Numbered from the stretch's first letter, positions 30,601 through 37,056 are shown. The stretch: 64,000 nt of DNA from Saprospiraceae bacterium (GCA_021604865.1 BQJU01000001.1:248001-312000), one strand, 5' to 3'. A program made the numbers and translations. Notes: generated by a model not told the origin, from the sequence alone.

Positions 30601-30760
30601 CTACGCCATCATTGACCAGGGCATCCGTAGCATCGGTAATCGTAGCGTAATCTGGCGCTGGAGCAATGCCTCCAATAGTATAAGTGCCGGATAATTGAGC
30701 CATCAAACTGTGGGAAAAGAGCATGGCTAAAATGCTCAAGTGCAAGTATACGTTTCTCAT
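18650..30760 (-). CDS. Giant T9SS-secreted multidomain surface protein with parallel beta-helix modules
   Basis: A single uninterrupted frame of 4036 codons. Signal peptide 1-22 (MRNVYLHLSILAMLFSHSLM). Three homologous parallel beta-helix modules follow (about 23-520, 615-1050, 1170-1605). Each opens with a TYTIGG- or TIGSSG-like strand and closes with DIDGExR..(TP)DIGADEF, and they are separated by CARDB-like beta-sandwiches. Next come four PKD/Ig-like units with YSWEGPNGF/YLWSTGA cores (about 1715-2030), a long array of CARDB-type domains (about 2035-3060), an HYR domain (about 3130-3215), and a second type of beta-helix with a choice-of-anchor-Q-like end (about 3305-3630). The C-terminus has an unassigned domain and a T9SS type A sorting domain with LYPNPTTGSFYLEL (about 3955-4036). 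Likely a surface adhesin or glycan-binding protein; no catalytic site was recognised. Confidence 0.9.
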   Translation of the reverse strand: MRNVYLHLSILAMLFSHSLMAQLSGTYTIGGIAPAPDYATITDATDALVNDGVAGPVVFNIRSGVYAEQLYLSGSITGASASNTITFQSESGDSTDVSINGSGSEALYLDYVSFISFKNLSFYANNYNVANFYDSDHITLESVSISGSPNNTYYGLYFSYDCADIVIEKCVFYHLDDSGIYLSGGNNNTGWSITECSFSDIGSSGIYLSELAAPIIEDNYFDLNEDYATSIYCYECNQASIRNNQLDLDYEGGYGIYVYDGEEGLIQGNTINATGDYTDAIYLDYAPNTTISDNILNLQANGLDGIYVSADFPMIEKNTLTYANGFSGGQGIYLYAYTPATVQGNRIIGLTDGYGIYISDLQGQNNQRGLIANNFVQTGGNSSYYGIYLNSYSYTDVLHNSILNSSTDNYAAALYAYSSGNNSRIANNILAASGGAYAIYLDGDASGLSLCDYNDLYTTGSNLANLDYSDYTDLANWQSGTNFGDHSVAVDPVFVSTTDLHVSQIILNAAGLPGLGISTDIDGEMRTASPDIGADEFSVIGLDAGISLINPTLPLPPNAQDIIISLNNTASQDLTSAIIEWSVNGMAQPTYNWSGLIQENGSEAIIIGNYTFMAGNSYDLLISITDINSGATQLTLANDIIHVENAMPAMAGYYTIGGTTPDFNSFEEAITALYTLGVADDVFFQVRDGNYEEQLYFSGSINGVDADSPVAFQSESGNAAAVNIHYSGSVIYLEDCGFLQFSNLSFSSSEQYSYVVESYSAEYLNFSGCQLVAYNQSPYSNCDFSNHKNGLHIENCSFQYGYRGIYFSPNNTSSDVVLIANNFNDTEGGIDLYSNLEAPIINDNVIHSTGDHNSLYISGSQGDLQIIGNRIFHESDQNTTALYLDYAQANGGTAIVANNFISLTGNGLLKGLRAYEPQGLLIAHNSVRVGSTNPNATAVEIEYGSGCTIVNNIWANHGGGYAVIDHYGNHTYDYNDLFTTGSSLADRNYNPISDLSNWQNTTGQDANAISIDPFFVSATDLHAQAAGLDGAALSATGITEDIDGETRDASTPDIGADEFEPNNVDVALTALTGPLSPVALTNQPVKIAVYNFGLQTITSLDIEWAVDLMPQTTYSWTGSLAIGDSLHFTVGTYDFSSGGIFDLHFSAVTPNGGSDENPANNELDAQVKTALIGTYTIGSSGADFSTITEATEALQSRGAGGAVIFEILPGTYDEQVTMGDFPGNGTYAITFRSQSLDANSVLWQYAPDFSQNFVLLLDGVSNFTFEHLHFKSLGFSYAGLIRLVDAPNITFQNNLLESTFAASSSSYKIILQVTSICNNLQILNNSFMQGGYGIYYEMPFGQTSDLVIVQDNNFDNQQTALRISGADLCTITDNTFGVSHTNNFLAITVFNGQTALIAQNTITGNGYGYGITISSLTGKVDILKNIITQAGSGISFSNLSSTNRSLIANNFIQVGHLNANAFGIQGNNSLVDIYHNSILNISTLQSINSAALSLYSSGNYQIKNNILASTGGALVLNLSTAGTYDMDYNNLHGDGDIWAIWSNNFRYNLAEWQAASALDANSISVLPQFNSNTDLHLQQAALNAAGTPLAEVTDDIDGEARDMSTPDLGADEFLLISDDILPLALISPVDACANGNATVQVTIQNQGASEATGFPLMLWLDGSLIATENVGALSVPVSGTANYTFTATLDLSLAGNHEIKVVTQLAGDSDSSNDELIVTVESYALPQVTISSNTPVCIGNTISLSANGGTGYSWEGPNGFNSGSQNPSITEASLAAGGIYTVTVSNENSCETIAQTTVVVNATPTASASSNSPVCVGTTISLSANGGSDYSWEGPAGFSSNNPNPDIADADMMHAGTYTVTVTNENGCQDITSVEVVVNAVNGSIGSNAPICVGETLQLTADGGTAYNWEGPDGFSSSLQNAVLENATTLASGTYQVTITGANTCLEVLSVEVTVNALPIPMISPDATTICGGTPTMLTASGGNTYLWSTGATTAVITVSPTETTSYTVTATSAAGCSQQTTATITVNNVAPYFAFTGNEGYTTSTVEPQTGSPYQTFYFEIDYFDADGDLPGASFPRLLLDYNNNGTYNEEDDQIFVMTATDVSDTDVTDGKRYFYQVTGLNTSQNYHTAFLAQDGSGCASQPFTPVDEPNVVDFADIYIYANDITFSNDNPDPGTPLDVSATIHNDSDFDALDFVVRLVNQYNAQIYPDITVPNLPAHSNTTVSWTITTPAEVSWNPMQVFIDFTNVIDEPNELNNQAIRPFVNGEYNLPGTIAIDAAATPQESEAGSSYITISGDAIYDGTAVPLSDPSVAGATVTFTLLETGQSFSTYTNSEGHFARSFQPPLTPGLYHVNGSITDFTLTGTFTATFVIQPGPCKPDLNCVFQLSDHSVLVGESATGSITVTNNGCAPSTISSLLDVSGQNAAPIPSDALIPALNPGESYTYNFANSIQFNNVGTATLSAVADANFVIVESSEQNNGCATSVAVNPLLPDITIGYIASGGQKYQCNEQGFTIRLNNIGGVGTGAFQVERHIVRLSDDVVEYSDIVPINNIAPGNYVYSSLSHQFLQTGNYRIDVFADIPTAPDNGVVAELNENNNTGSLGVSLIPCLPDLRMDGVLTVTPVDAHNAGMITVTARTSNIGTAAVNDDVVLAFTIGANTVYQTHSGGINPGAFAEVSATLPSPGTACVDIRITTDAPNTITEVSEANNSQINQLTYDLYPGNYCSYTAQKFWQKRQIVNSPVAFQVGVFNDGYFTASSVKVKFEISGPGITGWLDWGFGTVNPVGKTGYCPYTVNAPTEYVFTQIGTYSVRMTVDPDNVYSECNEADNVMTVNVTVGEDLPDLRILSQYLAPSKLNPDVGEAITMDITYENIGESNIGENFKLSWEVNEVEQDVVDAIGLNEDDINTLSMPSSWSSNIPGIHIIRAKIDALDEVAENDELNNEATRAILVGQYPNLFFDNLAVSDDTPEVGAIIDVQFDVFNEGDLSCQADVQIFYVNDFSDTILLQSLPVTIPANDFESFTRSISVYDAATTLVLRILNADPEEFNTTDNEATIQLGALSVSALQIEEESCVGTADGMAEVIINGGASPYIVQWSNNTTGNTLAATAGTYQVSVTDNAGNTATAAVNITTATDMEQPLIYNGPGDINVTITDGNCPATVNWMAPEVSDNCGLDQMTSNYQPGDAFGPGVTTVTYTALDLAGNSRTYSFDIIVNAIPTALAGDDQLVCGNQTTLAATIPAFGTGQWTVVSGSGTFGDNSAPTTTISGLAPGLNVLQWEVTNGSCGSDIDEVELVSNGSGIIYVDQSATAGNNDGTSWENAFTNLQTALALAENCGSAASIWIAAGIYRPTVGADRTQSFDIPAQTSLYGGFQGGENELSARRPADHQSILSGDINVPGTITDNSYHVVHVSQDNVILDGLHITGGKAEGVQGAGGGLLFAPVSGSATLTVSNCRFFNNNALNGGAIGMMTDGTTGVLNLVNVVIAGNYASLQGGGIAASANNGGMATLDIIQASFGGNNATAAGGNNGNALYLESANATIRNSILWDGGNEILTAVSGGVTLTDAIVQGGATGTNIQDADPRYADVAGYDLSLQSCSPALDMGSLAGIPATDIELNARTFNSLPDLGAYEYNGTNYAPAIPSIANAELIANTEFTDADGWTHYYACSLDGSSDRLIFSIQKEGQDLGTLGADLMVRNLTTANYGSSNAYDLSAADYVETESWFVIGRYWDVDTPNEPANPVKVRYYYSSQDTLDLKASIEANGGLWTGDTSMYFFKVSGDGIDPFDEVVLGAGGSYHEYNHGETASLDTWTKGVFNGLMYAEYFVSSFSGGGGGGSPGPEGISGALPLDLLSFDGKRIDNQLVQLEWLTANEVDIDNYEIQRSTNGRHWEKVGFVASYGNSVETQRYTFPDDNAFSVKSYYRLRIAGFDGTIEYSPVIVVNGAKQNEAMQLYPNPTTGSFYLELQADDLKNQELGVQVIDISGQSVFHQNYLSTDNHWNEELNILKQLPAGIYSVLVWRNGEIWQMGRVVRSER

Positions 30761-30813
30761 AGGATTATAATTTGGACTTTGGATGCTAAGGTAGCTGTAT
30801 CTCCTGCCTGAGA

Positions 30814-30837
30814 CAATACGATGAATTACGTATATTG
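30814..30837. promoter_or_regulatory. 24-bp motif upstream of giant surface protein gene
   Basis: Starts CAATACGATGAAT and ends ATATTG, with partial dyad symmetry (CAATA...TATTG). It is 21/24 identical, without gaps, to the motif at 33409-33432 upstream of the response regulator. It ends 54 nt before the giant gene's ATG (30760) and also lies in the upstream region of the esterase gene (30956). Flanking bases are not conserved. A binding site for the LuxR-type response regulator encoded at 32729 is a reasonable inference. Confidence 0.5.
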
Positions 30838-30853
30838 ACGCCTCTTAGAGCTT

Positions 30854-30922
30854 CATGTTTGGAGGTCGGATTTTGTAGCGGAAAGTGATCCTTTGCAGAT
30901 AAAAGGTTGGTCTCCAAACATG
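30854..30922. repeat. 69-bp inverted-repeat element, second near-intact copy
   Basis: CATGTTTGGAGGTC (30854-30867) with the right end GGTCTCCAAACATG (30909-30922). The core shares GGAAAGTGATCCTTTGCAG and flanking bases with the 18568 copy; about 60 of 69 positions agree by eye and the lengths are equal. It lies 34 nt upstream of the esterase ATG, so it may be part of that transcript's leader. The two copies thus flank the 12-kb giant gene on both sides in the same orientation. Confidence 0.85.
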
Positions 30923-30955
30923 AATTTAGACTTGTAAAAAAAAACTCATTTCAAC

Positions 30956-32488
30956 ATGAATATCAAAACACTCATAACTTGCTGCATTATACTAGGATAT
31001 GTGTCCAATGTAGCTTGTCAGGAAAAAGCCTTTGAACTAACGATCAATCTTTCCGTTGCCGAAGCCATGCAAAAATCTATGGTTGCTGATGGACGACTGT
31101 TTGTATTTTTGAACCAAAGCCCAGATAGAGAACCCAGAACCCAAACATGGCCAAGCAAGGGCAATTACATTTTTGCTAAAAACATGATTGGCTTTCCAGC
31201 GGATAAAGGCCTTAAGATAAAAGGATCAGAAGGCTGGAGTAAGACGCCGGAGTGGGCTTTTGAAAATATACCCGAAGGAGAATACTACATGCAAGTTCTC
31301 TGGGATCAGGATATGGCAGAATCCAGGATCAGTGCCCCCGGAAACTTGTACAGTGAGAAGAAAAAAATTACTGTAAACAAAGCCTCAACCGTGGATATCG
31401 CGCTGGAAAAAATCATTGGCCCGTATGAAGTTGTAAAACACGATTTGGTTAAAACGGTCAACTTTAAAAGCGATACTTTGTCAAAATGGTGGGGCAAACC
31501 GATTTACCTAAAGGCTTCCATTTTACTTCCGGCCAAATACGAAGACAACCCCGATCAAGCCTATCCTATCAGGTATAATGTAGCCGGATATGGCGGCAGG
31601 TATACTAGGATAAACCGGGTCGTCAATGACAAAGATTTTATGTCGTGGTGGCAGTCGGATCAGGCACCTCAGGTCATCAATGTGTTTCTGGATGGTGAAG
31701 GGCCTTTTGGGGATTGTTACCAAATGGATTCCGACAATAGTGGGCCTTATGGGTTTTCATTGATCCATGAATTGATTCCCCATATCGAGAAAAATTACCG
31801 AGGGACCAATACTTCCGAAACCCGGTTTGTAGATGGCTGTTCTACCGGTGGGTGGGTATCTTTGGGTTTACAGTTGTATTATCCGAATTTTTTTAATGGC
31901 GTTTTTTCCTATAGTCCTGACGCCATAGAATTTGAAGATTACCAACTGATTAATATTTATAAGGATAAGAATGCCTACATCAATGAATATGGCTATTTAA
32001 GACCCGTAATGAGATCGGTATTCGGAGAGCCAATGATGTCAGTGAAAGAATTTATTCAATATGAAAATGTGCTGGGAACTTCAAATACATACCTCAACTC
32101 CGGAGGGCAATTTAGTGCGCATACTGCACTTTACAGTACCAAAGGAGCAAATAATTTGCCTCAACCCCTTTTTGATCCGGTTAGTGGGGAAATCGACAAT
32201 TCGGTAGCTGAAAGTTGGAAGAAATACGATTTTAAAATATATGCCGAAAAGCATTGGGAAACCCTAGGCCCAAAAATACAGGGCAAAATATTTATCTGGA
32301 TGGGCGATATGGATCATTTTTACCTAAATCCCGCTACCAGGGTATTTGATGAATTCCTGAAAACAACTAAGAATCCAACGTCAGATGCAGAAATTGTTTT
32401 TTCTCCAATGGAAGGGCATTGTTCCCAATTTTCTCATCGCGTTGTGTTGGAACAAATTCAAAGCAGGTTGAAAAAATTGAAAAAATAG
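30956..32488 (+). CDS. Secreted esterase, alpha/beta-hydrolase fold (enterochelin-esterase-like)
   Basis: A 510-residue protein with signal peptide (about 1-21, ending NVACQ; possible lipobox Cys at about 21). An N-terminal beta-rich domain (about 25-160) resembles the PNPase-type or carbohydrate-binding fold common before putative esterases. The catalytic alpha/beta-hydrolase domain is about 185-505. The nucleophile elbow is GCSTGG (Ser about 294); candidate acid GDMDHF (about 449) and candidate His in EGHCSQF (about 486). Family: putative esterase (PF00756-like); the substrate is unknown. It diverges from the giant surface protein and has a repeat element in its leader. Confidence 0.82.
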   Translation: MNIKTLITCCIILGYVSNVACQEKAFELTINLSVAEAMQKSMVADGRLFVFLNQSPDREPRTQTWPSKGNYIFAKNMIGFPADKGLKIKGSEGWSKTPEWAFENIPEGEYYMQVLWDQDMAESRISAPGNLYSEKKKITVNKASTVDIALEKIIGPYEVVKHDLVKTVNFKSDTLSKWWGKPIYLKASILLPAKYEDNPDQAYPIRYNVAGYGGRYTRINRVVNDKDFMSWWQSDQAPQVINVFLDGEGPFGDCYQMDSDNSGPYGFSLIHELIPHIEKNYRGTNTSETRFVDGCSTGGWVSLGLQLYYPNFFNGVFSYSPDAIEFEDYQLINIYKDKNAYINEYGYLRPVMRSVFGEPMMSVKEFIQYENVLGTSNTYLNSGGQFSAHTALYSTKGANNLPQPLFDPVSGEIDNSVAESWKKYDFKIYAEKHWETLGPKIQGKIFIWMGDMDHFYLNPATRVFDEFLKTTKNPTSDAEIVFSPMEGHCSQFSHRVVLEQIQSRLKKLKK

Positions 32489-32528
32489 CCTTTATGCTGC
32501 GGATTTTATTCGTAGAAAATGCAATTCA

Positions 32529-32589
32529 GGGCTTGTTGGGAGGCTAAGGCGGGGGCAAGCTATTCGGGCAGCAAAGGATCCCTTTTTCG
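32529..32589. repeat. Degenerate inverted-repeat element (CATGTTTGGAGGTC family)
   Basis: GGGCTTGTTGGGAGGC, then GGGCAAGCTATTCGGGCAGC, then AAAGGATCCCTTTTTCG. The same order of words is seen at 15634-15692 and in the reverse complement of the 18568 copy (GGCTGCAAAGGATCACTTTT). The right arm is lost. It lies 41 nt past the esterase stop, between convergent genes. Confidence 0.5.
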
Positions 32590-32728
32590 ATGATATTTCG
32601 GGACTTTTCTTGTTCGTTTCGGCCGAGCCGAGATGAACATCAAATGCTTTTTGATGCTTTGGTATCAAGCCAATCCAGTCATCAATCTCGGTTCAAACGA
32701 ATAGGGAAAAGCAAACGGTAAGGACATC

Positions 32729-33376
32729 CTAAATAATCCCCAGCTTCTTTCCTTTATCCACCGCCGAAACCTTATTGTGTACCTGCAACTTCCGGTATAT
32801 GTTTTCGATGTGTTTGCGCACGGTTCCTTCGGAAATATGGAGATTTTCAGCCACTTGCCGGTAGCGTAGCCCACGGCTTATCTGATCCAGGATTTCGATT
32901 TCGCGGTCGCTAAGGTCGCTTGTTGTTGTTTTTGGAACAACTTCCGGCTGGCGGCGCAATAAGGCTATAGCTTTACGGGCAATAGCTGGCGACATAGGGG
33001 CTCCACCATGCATCACCTCCAGTAACGATCGATGTAATACTTCCGGTTTTTCATCCTTTAGCAGATACCCATCCGCACCAGCCAGGATAGCGTCGAAGAT
33101 ATGTTCCTCATCGTCAAAAACAGTGGCCATAACGATCTTTATCTGTGGATGCATAGCTTTGAGGCGGGCCGTGGTTTCAATGCCATTGAGGCGTGGCATT
33201 TTAATATCCATCAATATAATATGCGGCAATGTTGCCGCTTCCGCCAACTGATCCAGCAAGGCCTGTCCGTCTTCAGCATGGCCAGTCACCTTGAAATCTG
33301 GCGATAACTCCAGGTTTTCGCGTAACATTTTGGCTAGGCGCGGCAAGTCTTCTGCGATATGTACATGGTATAACAT
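32729..33376 (-). CDS. NarL/LuxR-type response regulator
   Basis: 215-residue transcription factor. Receiver domain 1-120: acidic pair at about 9-10 (AED), phosphoacceptor Asp57 in ILMDIKMPRLNG, Thr in MATVFDD and Lys in YLLKDEKP. LuxR-type HTH at about 148-207 with LSDREIEILDQISRGLRYRQ and NLHISEGTVRKHIENIYRKL. The open frame extends to 33475, but the ATG at 33376 starts the receiver domain correctly. It is downstream of a histidine kinase gene on the same strand (164-nt gap), its probable partner. The 24-bp motif at 33409-33432 lies 33 nt upstream, suggesting autoregulation (inference). Confidence 0.93.
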   Translation of the reverse strand: MLYHVHIAEDLPRLAKMLRENLELSPDFKVTGHAEDGQALLDQLAEAATLPHIILMDIKMPRLNGIETTARLKAMHPQIKIVMATVFDDEEHIFDAILAGADGYLLKDEKPEVLHRSLLEVMHGGAPMSPAIARKAIALLRRQPEVVPKTTTSDLSDREIEILDQISRGLRYRQVAENLHISEGTVRKHIENIYRKLQVHNKVSAVDKGKKLGII

Positions 33377-33408
33377 AAGACGAAAATAAGGGAATTTCGT
33401 TGCTCCAC

Positions 33409-33432
33409 CAATACGATGAATATCGGATATTG
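33409..33432. promoter_or_regulatory. 24-bp motif upstream of response regulator gene
   Basis: Starts CAATACGATGAAT and ends ATATTG; 21 of 24 positions are identical to the motif upstream of the giant surface protein (30814-30837), differing only at positions 14, 15 and 18 of the motif. It is 33 nt from the start of the response regulator. The sequence outside the 24 bp does not match, which argues for a binding site rather than a larger repeat. Confidence 0.5.
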
Positions 33433-33540
33433 ATAAGTAGGTGTACTGATGTCTCGTTTTTATCTTTTGGGACAAGCGACCTTTCGAGGCATTAAAAAAG
33501 AACGCAGAGATATTGGAGCGACGGAGGCAATGGAAGAAAA

Positions 33541-35346
33541 TTAGCGTTGTTTCACAGGAATGCTCACCAATATTGTAGTCCCCAATTCACTTGTCTCTAA
33601 TTTACATTCACCCTGCATTTCCAGGGCGCGTTCCTGCATATTATGCAAACCATAACCGGTTGAGTGGGTGTGGGGATCAAAACCGGGACCCTGGTCTATA
33701 ATGTTGAGTAGCAACTGGTTGTTTATTTGCCGAAAGGCGACGTCGATTTTACTATCTGGAGCATGTTTTAGCGCATTATGAATGGCTTCCTGGCCAATGC
33801 GGTATAAATTGAGCGTTCTACTTGGAGTGAGCGCCATATTAGCGATCGTCGGGTCATAAACAATGTGAATATCCGCATGATCAAAACGTCCAGAAAAATC
33901 TTGCAACCGTAGTGCCAGGCTTTCTATTGTATCGCCTTGGCCACGGATGGCCCAGATCGTTTCCCGTAGTTCCTCCATGGCCTGGCGGGCATTGTCGCCG
34001 ATAGTGACCAAGGCCTGTTTTTCTCCTTCATCCTTTGTGCGGAAAGCCTTTTGGGCGAGGGCTGAACTGATGAGGGTCAATTCCGCCCCCAGGTTGTCGT
34101 GCAAATCCCGGGAAATACGTAGACGTTCCTGTTGCAACTCATTTTCTACTTCCTGCCGTACCAAGTTCTCCCGCAACTTAGCTTCCCGCAAAAGCTGGAT
34201 TTGTCGTTGCTGCTGCTGCCGGAATACCAAAACAAAAATAATACCCAACAGCAGGAGGCCTATACTTACGAGAACTAGCAGGCTTGTACGCTGGCGTACC
34301 CGCAACTGTTCCCGGGTCAGCTCCTTTTCCCTTTTTTCAGATTCGTATTTTTCCTGCATTTCTGCAATCTGTGCGGAGCGTTCTTCATTAAAAAGGCTGT
34401 CTTTTAAGGCGTTAGATAGGTTTAACCAATTTAATGCAGCCAGATAACTGCCTACGGCTTCATTGGCATCAGCTAGCATCTGCATGGTATGGCGCTCCAA
34501 GTCCGTAAATTGCAGTGCACGACTTTCTACCAGACTTTCTTCAAAATAAGGGATGGCTTCCTGTGGCCGGTTGGCAGAATAAAGGACCTCACCCATATTA
34601 TTGATGTTGATAGCTACACCCTGCCGGTCATTCATACGCCGACGAATATTAGTGGATTGTTGGAGGTAATCCAACGCATCATCGAGTCGTCCCTTTTCGA
34701 CAGCTACGGAGCTCAGATTGTTGTACACATAAGAAAGACCAATACTATCATTAATTGCTTTGCGCAAGGTTACCACTATCCGAAAAATAGAGTCGGCTTG
34801 CTCCAACTTTCCTTGATCAAGCAAAATGCCACCCCGATTGTCAAGAGAAACCCCCTGGCAATAAGCATCATTTGCCTTCCCGCACAATTGATAGGCTCTA
34901 TCCAAATATTCTAGTGCGCGATCCCATTCCTTTCTTTTTTTGAAAAAGACACCCATTTCATTATACACATTGCCCTGTCCGCCAGCATCATCAATAGATT
35001 CGTAGGTATTAACAGCCCTTTGGTAATATTGCAATGCTGCCTCATATTGTCCCTGTAGGAAACTGACGATGCCCAGGTTTTTTAGGGTGAGTGCTTCTTT
35101 CTTTTGCCAACCTCGGTCTTGGGTAATAGCCAGGGCCTGCTTGGCCAGTTGAGTAGCTTTTATAAAATCTGCACTGTACAGTTGATAAAATTGTGCATTG
35201 ATCTGGTCCACCTGCTCCGCTTCCGGCAAGGTCGGTAAGTACCGAAAAAGAGAATCTGCTTCCGCTGAAATTTGGGAAAAGATTTGTTGGCAATTAACCA
35301 GCACACACATCAACACAAAACATCTGATGAGCATAGGATTATGCAT
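33541..35346 (-). CDS. TPR-containing sensor histidine kinase (HisKA_3 type)
   Basis: A 601-residue protein. Signal peptide about 1-25, then a periplasmic array of tetratricopeptide repeats (about 50-300, e.g. LGIVSFLQGQYEAALQYYQR and NEMGVFFKKRKEWDRALEYL). A coiled coil leads to one membrane helix (about 352-374, LLVLVSIGLLLLGIIFVLVF). The cytoplasmic part has a HisKA_3 dimerisation domain with the phosphoacceptor in ISRDLHDNLGAEL (His about 411) and a HATPase domain (IGQEAIHNALKHA, about 515; GYGLHNMQERA, about 570). This architecture is common in Bacteroidota partners of NarL-type regulators. The response regulator follows downstream. Confidence 0.93.
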   Translation of the reverse strand: MHNPMLIRCFVLMCVLVNCQQIFSQISAEADSLFRYLPTLPEAEQVDQINAQFYQLYSADFIKATQLAKQALAITQDRGWQKKEALTLKNLGIVSFLQGQYEAALQYYQRAVNTYESIDDAGGQGNVYNEMGVFFKKRKEWDRALEYLDRAYQLCGKANDAYCQGVSLDNRGGILLDQGKLEQADSIFRIVVTLRKAINDSIGLSYVYNNLSSVAVEKGRLDDALDYLQQSTNIRRRMNDRQGVAININNMGEVLYSANRPQEAIPYFEESLVESRALQFTDLERHTMQMLADANEAVGSYLAALNWLNLSNALKDSLFNEERSAQIAEMQEKYESEKREKELTREQLRVRQRTSLLVLVSIGLLLLGIIFVLVFRQQQQRQIQLLREAKLRENLVRQEVENELQQERLRISRDLHDNLGAELTLISSALAQKAFRTKDEGEKQALVTIGDNARQAMEELRETIWAIRGQGDTIESLALRLQDFSGRFDHADIHIVYDPTIANMALTPSRTLNLYRIGQEAIHNALKHAPDSKIDVAFRQINNQLLLNIIDQGPGFDPHTHSTGYGLHNMQERALEMQGECKLETSELGTTILVSIPVKQR

Positions 35347-35544
35347 TGTTCTACAGGTAAATATAAAAATTCGGCTGGCTATTGTTATAACACCCCGAGT
35401 TAAATTTGGGAAATTGTTTGGGATGTGCCTTTTTTTGACTTTTGGGCAAAAGTTTCACCAACCTTTTTTTGCTGAAAATATGTCTGTATTTTTTGTATTA
35501 ATCACGCTGTATTTGTCGCTAAGTCGATGGCATTCCACTAAAAT

Positions 35545-37056
35545 CTACCCCTTAAAACCTTCAACCATATCCCTCCGAAAGGCCACCACTTTTAAAAACC
35601 GTTCCACATCCCGGTCCCATTGAGCCCAGGCAGCTGATTTGTAATTCCAGCCGGTTTTCAGGCTGTCCAACAGCTGGGGAGGTACGCTATAAGCTGCTAT
35701 TTCAAAGATGCGGCGGTAGTGCCAGGTATTCCAGTGGTAAGTATCGGTGCTGGCCAGCCATTGTTGAAAACCACGAATAAGCAATTGACTTAGGCGTTCG
35801 GGCCAGGGGCGTGGGCGCAGGCAGAGTAAATGATTGGCAAGACTATGTTCTTCCAGAAGAGGTCCGGATTGTTCTAGTTGTTCGATGATGATTTGGTTGA
35901 ATGCGGTATCAGATAGTTCTTGCAGAAGTTGCTTTCCGCTAGAGTTTTGCCACTCGGCTTCCTTGCCTAGTTTTTGCCAGTAACGTAACAAGCCCTCTAT
36001 CCAATCGTTATTATGGTGTAGAAGGGTTGCTTCCGTCAAAGCGGGAAGTAAGGCATTGCCCCAATGACCACGTGCAAAAAGCGAGGCAATCTGTTGAGGC
36101 TTTCGGTCCAGGCGTTCTTCCCACCAGGCAGGAGGAATGCGGCCCACCAGCTGTTGCAACCAATCGGCTTTCATCCCCCCTGCGCCACGCTTTGGACTGG
36201 GGCGAATGCCATCACGAAGGGTTGTTTCCGGCAATTCGGCAGGCACGTCAAATTCAACTTTTTTGTTGTCCCACCTCAAGATCTTTTGTATCTGATCCAG
36301 TAGCCGTTGCTGTAAAGCGGACCCTTTAATGGTTGCCAATAATAAGGCGGCTTTTTGCCGAACTTCTTTCCGGGAATCATCGAGACGGGCTTCCAGGAAG
36401 TCTTCATCACCAGGCGCAATATTGATTTCCAGGAGTGGGAGGAAGGCCATTTTATCGGCCACACTATCCTGATGCCAGGTGCGTTCCAGTAAAACAATAG
36501 CCAGTTGTGGATCAGTGTGGCGTAAGTAGCGTATGATGGCTGTGCGTTCTTCCCGATTGCTTGTTTCCCAATCGCTGATATTGGTATTTTCCCGGAGGGC
36601 CTGCCAGTCGGGATTTAAAGACAACAACCAATGTCCCCCTGCGCCAATAGTAGGTCGCACCAGGGCCCAGAATTCTGGGTCGCGCAAGGCACTATCGAAA
36701 ATCGGGGGCAATGCTTCAGGAGGTAAACACTGGTTGTTTGCGCCAAGCAATCCCAAAAATTCCGGTAATGCCTGACGATACGGACCCGACAATATCAACT
36801 TCAGGTGGTGGCTGGAGGCAACATTACAACCTTGCTGCTCCCCCACATCGATCGGTTCAGGTAAAGGATCCTTCCAATCAGGAAGCGGAAATGCGGCTTT
36901 GTTAAATTGATTGTAAAGTGCGGCGGCTTCCAATAGGATAGTAGAAAAAGGAGCATCCGTATCAATGCCCTGATCTTCAAGCTGCTGCCTGGTAGATTCC
37001 GGAAGATGTGTGCGTTCAGCACCCAATAAGGCCAACTTGACTAGCTTTTCCCACAT
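35545..37056 (-). CDS. DUF5691 family protein
   Basis: A 503-residue cytoplasmic protein resembling DUF5691, function unknown. Visible: N-terminal WEKLVKLALLGAERTHLP; the segment LPPIFDSALRDPEFWALVRP; GAGGHWLLSLNPDWQAL; and helix pairs with HEAT-like rhythm (FLEARLDDSRKEVRQKAALL, about 230-249). The frame runs to 37107, but the ATG at 37056 matches the conserved family start. As I know the family, these genes usually sit next to a SWIM zinc-finger protein, a MoxR-type ATPase and a VWA protein; none is present here, so this copy is isolated. It lies upstream of the histidine kinase on the same strand with a 198-nt gap. Confidence 0.75.
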   Translation of the reverse strand: MWEKLVKLALLGAERTHLPESTRQQLEDQGIDTDAPFSTILLEAAALYNQFNKAAFPLPDWKDPLPEPIDVGEQQGCNVASSHHLKLILSGPYRQALPEFLGLLGANNQCLPPEALPPIFDSALRDPEFWALVRPTIGAGGHWLLSLNPDWQALRENTNISDWETSNREERTAIIRYLRHTDPQLAIVLLERTWHQDSVADKMAFLPLLEINIAPGDEDFLEARLDDSRKEVRQKAALLLATIKGSALQQRLLDQIQKILRWDNKKVEFDVPAELPETTLRDGIRPSPKRGAGGMKADWLQQLVGRIPPAWWEERLDRKPQQIASLFARGHWGNALLPALTEATLLHHNNDWIEGLLRYWQKLGKEAEWQNSSGKQLLQELSDTAFNQIIIEQLEQSGPLLEEHSLANHLLCLRPRPWPERLSQLLIRGFQQWLASTDTYHWNTWHYRRIFEIAAYSVPPQLLDSLKTGWNYKSAAWAQWDRDVERFLKVVAFRRDMVEGFKG

